NCBI GenBank assembly: GCA_007119795.1
Contig: SKOZ01000096.1
Location: 1 to 20,699 of the forward strand
From: Planctomycetales bacterium
GTDB lineage: Bacteria; Planctomycetota; Planctomycetia; Pirellulales; Thermoguttaceae
DNA: 20,699 bases
Direction: 5' to 3'
The translations under genes and the position numbers were made by a program. The notes below the pieces were generated by a model that saw nothing but the letters and a program-made list of their open reading frames with translations, made no database searches and was not told the DNA's origin. Of the stretch, positions 15,182 through 20,699 are shown one piece after another; the first letter of the stretch is position 1, and every line of letters begins with the position of its first letter.

Positions 15182-15270
15182 GTCTGCGGGCGCGGCAAGG
15201 CGCCAATATACTCCATGTGATCGTCAACCACGATCCACACTCCATCCCGCAATTGCAGCCGTACCTGCAT
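15145..15270 (-). CDS. possible 41-residue ORF downstream of DUF4832 gene
   Basis: The minus-strand frame starts 7 bp after the DUF4832 stop codon and encodes MQVRLQLRDGVWIVVDDHME followed by YIGALPRPQT and a proline-rich end. Residues 1-25 look like a real beta-hairpin peptide, while the last 12 come from the 76-bp repeat. It may therefore be a small gene whose 3' end was replaced by the repeat, or a gene fragment. The Shine-Dalgarno is weak (GGTGA). I do not recognise a family. Confidence 0.35.
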   Translation of the reverse strand: MQVRLQLRDGVWIVVDDHMEYIGALPRPQTSAPGLPPPVFS

Positions 15271-15277
15271 CGTCACT

Positions 15278-16681
15278 TCACCGCGACTCCAGCTCGACCT
15301 CAGCGAGCGTCAGCCAGCCCTGGGCGTCCGCGTCCTGCGTGCGATTGGCGAAGCGGACCGGCCGGCCGTTGGGCAATGGGTTGGGGACGCGCAGGACCAG
15401 CTTGTAGCGGCCGGCCGGGACGTCGGAAAGGTCCAGCTTCTCGTGCCAGGAGCGGGGCGGATCGCCGGGGAGCAAACCGGTGAGCCTCCCGCCGCCGCAG
15501 AAGGACTTGACGAGGCCGCCATCGATGCCCAGCAGACCGAATTCGACCGGCCAATCGTAATAGAACGGCGCCACGCCGCGGTTCTCCAGCTCCACCTGCA
15601 CGGACAGAACGCCTTCCGTCAGCGGGCCGACGGTCGCGGCGGGCACGTGGAATTCGTACCCCATCCGCCGGACTTCCTCCTCGGCACGTCGGATCCGGGC
15701 CTCGTTCCTTTCCTGCCCTCTTCGGAACATCCCACTGTCCATCAGCCAGGTCACGCGGGTCGCTTCGACGCAGGCGCGAAAATCCTGGATCCGCGGATCA
15801 CCGGGGTCTGCATCGAAGACCCGGCCCCATGCCTCGGGACGGATTTCCCCGCCGATCGGCTGCGTCTTCCACTTCTCCCGCGCCTCGGGACCGGCCGCTC
15901 GGAGCAGCGCCATGAAGAACCAGCTGTCAGACCCTCTTCCCGTTTCCAGGGTCGCCCAGGCGAAGGAATCGTCATGATAGCCGAAAGGGCGTGCGGCGTT
16001 CGCGGCCCTTTGGGAGTGGTTCTCCCCGGTGGGATAGCGCAGCAGCACCGGCGTCGTCTGGAATGCCGCTTCGTAGGCGTCCATCACTTCGATCTGCACC
16101 TCTTTGCTGGCAAACAGCTCGCCGCGAGGATGGGTATGCCACTCGCCCCAGGTTCCCAGCAGCCCGGCGGTGATGAAACCGATTCGAGGATCGCCGTCGT
16201 ATCTCTCTCCCAGCGCGGCGATGAACTGCTGCATCGCGCTGCGCAGATTGGCGTCGGCATAGTCGGGCGTCTCGACCTCGCTCGGCGGAAGAGGCTGTGT
16301 GTTCGTGTTGAGGTAGCGGTGGACCTTCAACCCGTCCTCGATGAGGAACTCGGGGATCACCCCTTGCCTGCCGGGATACTCCAGGTAGACGCGGAAGACC
16401 GCCTGGTGCCCACGGCCCGCAATGGCATCGAGCAGGTCCTCGAGCGGCTGCCAATCAAACTGGTCGTATCCCTTCACGAGGGCTGAAAAGGGAAGGTAGC
16501 TGAACTCCATGCTGTGCGGAAATCCGTCGCGGCGGTCACCCGCATAGGGAACGAGCCCCTTGAGCGGATTGTCCACCGGCGCCGGGGCATACTCGAGCGC
16601 GTATCGCACCGCGTCGCCCGCGAAGGCCTGCGAGAGCAGTAGTGCATGCGTGGCCAGCGCAAGAAGAACGAATCGTCTCAT
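15278..16681 (-). CDS. secreted DUF4832-type protein
   Basis: A 467-residue exported protein of the DUF4832 kind, a barrel-type domain distantly related to GH42-like glycosidases with a C-terminal beta domain. Residues 1-22 are a signal peptide (MRRFVLLALATHALLLSQAF). Diagnostic features are VDNPLKGLVPYAGD (36-49), SMEFSYLPFSAL (57-68), the strand RGHQAVFRVYLEYPG (90-104), and ITAGLLGTWGEWHTH (170-184), where Glu180 sits where a barrel glycosidase would have its acid/base. The C-terminal part (about 345-467) is a beta domain with VQVELENRGVAPFYYDWPVE and RYKLVLRVPNPLPNGRPV. Activity of the family is not established as far as I know. The ATG at 16681 has AAAGGA about 10 nt upstream. It is divergent from the GH39/GH51-like gene, a possible co-regulated pair. 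Confidence 0.88.
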   Translation of the reverse strand: MRRFVLLALATHALLLSQAFAGDAVRYALEYAPAPVDNPLKGLVPYAGDRRDGFPHSMEFSYLPFSALVKGYDQFDWQPLEDLLDAIAGRGHQAVFRVYLEYPGRQGVIPEFLIEDGLKVHRYLNTNTQPLPPSEVETPDYADANLRSAMQQFIAALGERYDGDPRIGFITAGLLGTWGEWHTHPRGELFASKEVQIEVMDAYEAAFQTTPVLLRYPTGENHSQRAANAARPFGYHDDSFAWATLETGRGSDSWFFMALLRAAGPEAREKWKTQPIGGEIRPEAWGRVFDADPGDPRIQDFRACVEATRVTWLMDSGMFRRGQERNEARIRRAEEEVRRMGYEFHVPAATVGPLTEGVLSVQVELENRGVAPFYYDWPVEFGLLGIDGGLVKSFCGGGRLTGLLPGDPPRSWHEKLDLSDVPAGRYKLVLRVPNPLPNGRPVRFANRTQDADAQGWLTLAEVELESR

Positions 16682-17038
16682 GGGAAGAGTCCTTTACCAT
16701 ACTCTGGTCGTAAGCCCTGCTGCGCGCCCCCCGGGATCGCGCATCCTCCCGATCCAGGTGGATCGCGGGGTGCGGAGTACAAACAAGAGGGCTTCCGAGT
16801 CGAACATGGAAGCGGTCGTCCCATGGTCCCACCTTCCAGGCAGAAGCCCGAATGACGATTATCGAGGTCGAGGATCGGTCTTGCAACCGCCGTGGCCGTT
16901 GCTTGCACGTCGCGCCGCCCGCGACTACCTTGGGGCTTGGCAGGGGAAGGCGTGGCTCGAGGGGTCGGCCGGGGAGAATTGCGGGCCATGGGGCGAAGGC
17001 TGGTTTCGGCACAGGCATGGGGTGGAAGGGAAGCGAAC
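16682..17038. other. 357-bp divergent intergenic region
   Basis: This gap separates the DUF4832 gene (minus) from the glycosidase gene (plus) and must hold both promoters. I see no convincing -35/-10 pair. Two small perfect palindromes are present: GATCC-AGGT-GGATC (16751-16764) and GTCGCG-CCGCC-CGCGAC (16909-16925); either could be an operator. AAGGGA about 8 nt before 17039 is the likely ribosome binding site of the glycosidase gene. Confidence 0.4.
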
Positions 17039-18607
17039 ATGGCAGCGATTGAGGATCGAAGCAGTCTTTGGCGGGGGGAGCGCCCTTCGCCGGTGCGGCG
17101 ATTGTTTGGGAAGGGCGTGGTGCTGCTTGCCCTGCTGGGGGCTGCCCTCGCCGCGCCGGCGGCTGCCGAGGATCCGCCGGAGGCACGGGTCGCGGTACAG
17201 GCCGATCGCGACGTGGCCCCGGTGCCGCGGCGGCTCTTCGGCACGAACCTGCGGCAGAATATGGAGAGCGACGGACGGATCCGCGATTTCGTCAAGCAAA
17301 CGGGGATCACGCTCTTCCGCTATCCCGACGCGATCGACGCCGGCTACACGTGGGACTGGGAGGCCGGCGGGGTGATGACCCGCGGGGGACGCCCGCTGAT
17401 CTCGGCCCTGGCCCGGTTCGACGAGGCGGTCGACCTGGCCGGCGACGTGGGGGCGGAGCTCTTCTACACGGTGAAGATCCACGACAGCGCGCCCGCCGAG
17501 GCCGCCCGCTGGGTCTCCGAGGCGCGGCGCCGCGGGCTGGGGGGCGGCTACTGGTGCTTCGGCAACGAGCCCTATTTTCCCTCCGCCGAGGACTACATCC
17601 CCCGCGACGAATACGTGGCGCTGGCGAACCGCTTCGCCGCGGCCATGAAGGAGGCCGATCCGACGATCCGCCTGGGCATCGCCTGGGGCGGGCCCTACAT
17701 CGAGCGCCATGCCGATCCGGGCCGCGACAGCGCCGTCCTCCGCGGCACGCAGCCGTGGGTGGACTTCATCGACTTCCACTTCTACAGCGGCCGCTTCGAG
17801 CGCGAGAGCGGCCCCGACCCGCGGCGGACGATGGCCGGCTCGCTGCTGGTGGCCGAGCATACCCGCCAGTTCCGCGAGATCTTCCGCCGCGAGGCCCCCG
17901 CGCGGGCCGAGGAGATCGAGATCCACTATTGGGAATGGAACGGCCCGCCGTGGCCGACCTTGGGCGGCCTGCAGAACCTGGCCAACGCCATCTTCGCCGC
18001 CGATGCCCTGGGCGAGATGGCCCGCCATGGCGTTGCCGCCGCCATCCAGTACAACCTCCAGGAACATGCCTGCGGCCTGATCCCCGGCTTCGCCCAGGAT
18101 TGGCCCGAGAGCTGGCCCACGGAGACCTGGAACGGCCGCACGGTGCGGCCCGTGGCGCATGCGCTGCGGCTCTGGAGCCGCGAGATGGGGCCTGTGCTCG
18201 TGGAGACGGCTGTCGAAGGAGGCGGCAACTACCAGACCAGCGACTGGCATACGCTGGTCAACTACCAGGGCGAAGTCCCCTTCCTCGCCGCGCACGCCAC
18301 CCGCAGCGAGGACGGCAGCGGCTTGCAGCTCATGCTCATCCACCGGGGCGAGAAAGCGTCTCTGCCGGTGGCAATCTCCATCGCCGGCTTCCGCCCCCGG
18401 CCCGAGGCGAAGGTCTACCGGCTGACGGGCCCTTCGGCCTTGAGCCACAACGACGTGGTGGACCGCACGCTCCCCTACCGCTCCTACGCCGACGCCCCCG
18501 ACCCGATCGTCGTGCTGGAACCGTCCACCTGGACCGGTGCCGCTACGGACTTCGTCTACACCGTGCCGCCCCACTCGGTGACCGTGCTCCAGCTCGAAGG
18601 CGGGTAG
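17039..18607 (+). CDS. secreted glycosidase, GH39/GH51-like (clan GH-A)
   Basis: A 522-residue exported barrel glycosidase. After a basic N-region, residues 29-46 (GKGVVLLALLGAALAAPAAA) form the signal peptide core. The mature part opens with PVPRRLFGTNLRQNM, like the start of alpha-L-arabinofuranosidase and GH39-type barrels. Glu177 in YWCFGNEPYF is the probable acid/base (Asn-Glu) and Glu299 in IHYWEWNGPPWP the probable nucleophile, 122 residues apart. The C-terminus, residues about 380-522, is a beta domain ending DFVYTVPPHSVTVLQL, typical of arabinofuranosidase C-termini. The fold is clear; the exact family and substrate are not. The ATG at 17039 was chosen because it gives a normal signal peptide and has a Shine-Dalgarno; the frame is open upstream to 16892 with an ATG at 16988. 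Transcribed away from the DUF4832 gene. Confidence 0.82.
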   Translation: MAAIEDRSSLWRGERPSPVRRLFGKGVVLLALLGAALAAPAAAEDPPEARVAVQADRDVAPVPRRLFGTNLRQNMESDGRIRDFVKQTGITLFRYPDAIDAGYTWDWEAGGVMTRGGRPLISALARFDEAVDLAGDVGAELFYTVKIHDSAPAEAARWVSEARRRGLGGGYWCFGNEPYFPSAEDYIPRDEYVALANRFAAAMKEADPTIRLGIAWGGPYIERHADPGRDSAVLRGTQPWVDFIDFHFYSGRFERESGPDPRRTMAGSLLVAEHTRQFREIFRREAPARAEEIEIHYWEWNGPPWPTLGGLQNLANAIFAADALGEMARHGVAAAIQYNLQEHACGLIPGFAQDWPESWPTETWNGRTVRPVAHALRLWSREMGPVLVETAVEGGGNYQTSDWHTLVNYQGEVPFLAAHATRSEDGSGLQLMLIHRGEKASLPVAISIAGFRPRPEAKVYRLTGPSALSHNDVVDRTLPYRSYADAPDPIVVLEPSTWTGAATDFVYTVPPHSVTVLQLEGG

Positions 18608-18775
18608 CGGTGAGACCAGCCGTCCAATGCGTTTGGAGCGGATCGCGGCGCGTCCAACGCCGGCTACCATTACCTCGGGTGCGCGAAGACCTTTGCGGTG
18701 ATGGGTCGGGCATTCGCCGAAGCCAATCTCTGAATGCTGATCAAATAGAAACACCTTTCAAGACTCGAGGCGATC

Positions 18776-20699
18776 ATGAAAACCGTTCTATTCTCATTGA
18801 TCGGCGGCGCGTGGTTCGGCTTTGCTTCCTTGGCATCCGCCGCACTCCAGGACGAGCCTTTGGCGATTCCGGATTTTACCCAAGGCGACACCGTCCCGGC
18901 GGAAGCGACGCACGACTGGAACCTCGGTCCCACCGGCCTCCGCGGGTGGATGTTCTCCGACAGGCTGGTGACGACCGATGCGCGCCAAATCGCCGTCACG
19001 GCGGTGGACCGTGGATCTCCGGCGGATGGCCTCATCGCGGTGGGCGATGTGCTCCTCGGAGCGGGCGGAAAGTTGTTTTCTTACGACCCGCGCACGGAGT
19101 TGGGACGGGCGATCACAGCGGCGGAGACGCAGGCAGGTGCCGGGCGGCTCTCGCTCACACGCTGGCGCGCGGGCAGAACGGAAGAAGTCATATTGGCGCT
19201 ACCAGTACAGGGTTCGTTCGCCGCCACCGCACCCTTTGACTGTCCGAAGTCGGGGCGTATCCTCGAACGGGGCCTGAGGGCGCTGGCGGCGCGCATGGTA
19301 GAAGCGGATTACACAAAGCACCTGAATCCCATCCCGCGTTCGCTGAATGCACTCGCACTACTGGCCGGTGGTGATGCTGCGCATCTGCCGTTGGTGCAAC
19401 GCGAGGCGCAGTGGGCGGCGGAATTTACCACACGTGACTTCAGAACGTGGTATTACGGCTATGTGATGATCTTTCTGGCGGAGTATAGCATGGCCACGGG
19501 TGATGACTCGGTGCTTCCCGGCCTGCGGCGATTGGCGATGGAAGCGGCGGATGGCCAGAGCGCAGTGGGTTCGTGGGGGCATACGTTTGCCTTACCGGAT
19601 GGACGCCTCCGGGGTTACGGCATGATGAATTCACCCGGCCTGCCGCTCACCATCGGCCTGGTCCTCGCTCGCGATGCGGGTGTGAAGGACCCGGAAGTCG
19701 CGCGGGCGATCGAACTCAGCGCGCGGCTCCTTCGGTTTTACACCGGGAAGGGGGCGGTGCCCTACGGCGACCATCCCCCGTGGACCGAGACGCATGAAGA
19801 CAACGGTAAGTCCGGTATGGCGGCAGTGCTTTTCAACCGTCTCGGCGAAGAAAGCAGCGCAGACTTCTTCACTCGTATGGCCTTGGCCTCGCACGGCAGT
19901 GAGCGAGACTGCGGGCACACGGGCAACTATTTCAACCTGCTTTGGTCGATGCCCGCCATTGCACAGGCCGGGCCACATGCAACGGGTGCGTGGATGGAGG
20001 AATTCGGCGCGTGGTACCACGACCTGGCGCGACGCTGGGATGGCACATTCACACATCAAGGCCCGCCCCAGCCTGCCCACGATAGCTACCACGGCTGGGA
20101 TGCCACCGGTGCGTACCTGCTCGCCTACGCAATGCCTGCGAAGAGGATCGCTCTGGCCGGCAGAATGCCCGGCATCGTGCAGCCGCTTGCTCCCGACGCC
20201 GCGAAGAGCCTGATCGCCGACGGTCGCGGCTGGGATAACAAAGACCGCAACAGCTTCTACGACCGGCTCGCCGACGGAGAACTCCTCGAACGCCTTGGTT
20301 CATGGTCGCCTATTGTGCGCGAGCGCGCCGCCGCGGCGCTCGCCCGGCGAAAGGAGCCGCCGCTAGACGCGATCGTCGCGCTCCTCGATTCCCCGAATCC
20401 TGACGCCCGCATAGGCGCCTGCCACGCGCTTGAGGCACTGCGCGGTGCCGCAGCGCCCGCGGTGCCGGAGCTTCGCCGCGCGCTTCAGCACGAGGTCCTC
20501 TGGCTGCGCGTACGAGCCGCCACCGCGCTCGCCGTTATTGGCAAACCCACCCTGCCGGCGCTACCTGACATGCTGGAGATCATCGCCCGCGGTCCGTCAA
20601 CAGAGGATCCACGCGGCATGGAGCAGCGATACGTTTCCTCGGCCATTTTCAGCAGAATGCTTACCAGCACGACGTCGCTCGACGGCGTGGACCGCGACC
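18776..20699 (+). CDS. secreted DUF6288-type protein with PDZ and HEAT-like regions, 3' end missing
   Basis: The frame from ATG 18776 is open to the window end (641 codons), so the C-terminus is unseen. Residues 1-22 form a signal peptide (MKTVLFSLIGGAWFGFASLA). About 45-142 are PDZ-like: GPTGLRGWMF, AVTAVDRGSPADGLIAVGDV and LGRAITAAETQAG. About 160-455 form an alpha-helical toroid-like region with RTWYYGYVMIFLAEYSMATG (223-242), GSWGHTFALPDGRLRGYG, GKGAVPYGDHPPWTETHEDN (325-343) and CGHTGNYFNLLWSMP; these match my memory of DUF6288 proteins. From about 508, short helical repeats (WSPIVRERAAAALARR, NPDARIGACHALEALRG, LWLRVRAATALAVIG) are HEAT-like. GAGGCG precedes the ATG. The gene uses more A/T-ending codons (CTA, ATA, AAT, GTA) than its neighbours, a possible sign of a different history. 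Confidence 0.82.
   Translation, partial: MKTVLFSLIGGAWFGFASLASAALQDEPLAIPDFTQGDTVPAEATHDWNLGPTGLRGWMFSDRLVTTDARQIAVTAVDRGSPADGLIAVGDVLLGAGGKLFSYDPRTELGRAITAAETQAGAGRLSLTRWRAGRTEEVILALPVQGSFAATAPFDCPKSGRILERGLRALAARMVEADYTKHLNPIPRSLNALALLAGGDAAHLPLVQREAQWAAEFTTRDFRTWYYGYVMIFLAEYSMATGDDSVLPGLRRLAMEAADGQSAVGSWGHTFALPDGRLRGYGMMNSPGLPLTIGLVLARDAGVKDPEVARAIELSARLLRFYTGKGAVPYGDHPPWTETHEDNGKSGMAAVLFNRLGEESSADFFTRMALASHGSERDCGHTGNYFNLLWSMPAIAQAGPHATGAWMEEFGAWYHDLARRWDGTFTHQGPPQPAHDSYHGWDATGAYLLAYAMPAKRIALAGRMPGIVQPLAPDAAKSLIADGRGWDNKDRNSFYDRLADGELLERLGSWSPIVRERAAAALARRKEPPLDAIVALLDSPNPDARIGACHALEALRGAAAPAVPELRRALQHEVLWLRVRAATALAVIGKPTLPALPDMLEIIARGPSTEDPRGMEQRYVSSAIFSRMLTSTTSLDGVDRD

Larger units (their letters stand above)
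14935..15277. other. 343-bp intergenic region with repeat, small ORF and REP-like palindrome
   Basis: This gap between the 439-residue gene and the DUF4832 gene holds the second 76-bp repeat (15105-15181), a possible 41-codon ORF (15145-15270) and an imperfect palindrome GTGCCATTGGCTTTGCCTGTGC around 15047-15068. The palindrome resembles planctomycete REP-like sequences but is weak. A 60-codon minus-strand frame (15148-14966) overlaps the small ORF at ATGA, but most of it lacks coding character. Confidence 0.5.

Noticed and set aside
16925..18754. 609-codon open frame on the minus strand
   Set aside because: Antisense to the second glycosidase, with no signal peptide or domain pattern.
17068..19239. 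723-codon plus-strand frame spanning the second glycosidase and the start of the DUF6288 gene
   Set aside because: It crosses two well-supported genes in another frame and has no domain.

Overview
The window is GC-rich, densely coding DNA of a planctomycete type (Planctomycetota, probably the Pirellulales/Thermogutta side). The assignment rests on gene content: a very long secretin with many extra N-domains, a proline-rich lipoprotein next to it, a ThuA-like protein, DUF4832 and DUF6288 proteins, membrane proteins with a 'QFS-x-A-x-LLGW' segment, and a 439-residue protein of a family I associate only with planctomycetes. Shine-Dalgarno sites are present before some genes and absent before others. 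No rRNA, tRNA, CRISPR array or phage gene was seen.

Layout. 1-399 is the 3' end of a ThuA-like gene. 544-6251 is an envelope block: a 1335-residue secretin, a lipoprotein of unknown function, and a BON-domain secreted protein on the opposite strand whose end overlaps the lipoprotein gene by 164 bp. 6488-7168 encodes a stand-alone methionine-synthase-activation-type protein. 7287-8099 (minus) is a SAM-dependent methyltransferase. 8197-8636 is non-coding repeat DNA: two palindromes followed by three 128-bp tandem units. The last unit runs into the start of a 949-residue clan GH-A glycoside hydrolase (8653-11502). 11478-13432 (minus) holds two tandem paralogous multi-pass membrane proteins, with a 106-bp MITE-like inverted-repeat element between them. 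13615-16681 (minus) holds the 439-residue protein, a possible 41-residue ORF and a secreted DUF4832 protein; a 76-bp sequence is repeated at both ends of the 439-residue gene. 17039-18607 (plus) is a second secreted glycosidase (GH39/GH51-like). 18776 to the window end is a secreted DUF6288-type protein with PDZ-like and HEAT-like parts, cut by the window edge.

How they fit together. The right half reads as a loose set of exported carbohydrate-active and related proteins (two glycosidases, DUF4832, DUF6288), with ThuA at the far left, as expected of a polysaccharide-degrading planctomycete. The secretin and lipoprotein are probably outer-membrane transport or pilus components. The most unusual DNA is not protein-coding: the palindrome/128-bp array before the glycosidase gene, the MITE-like element, and the duplicated 76-bp intergenic segment.
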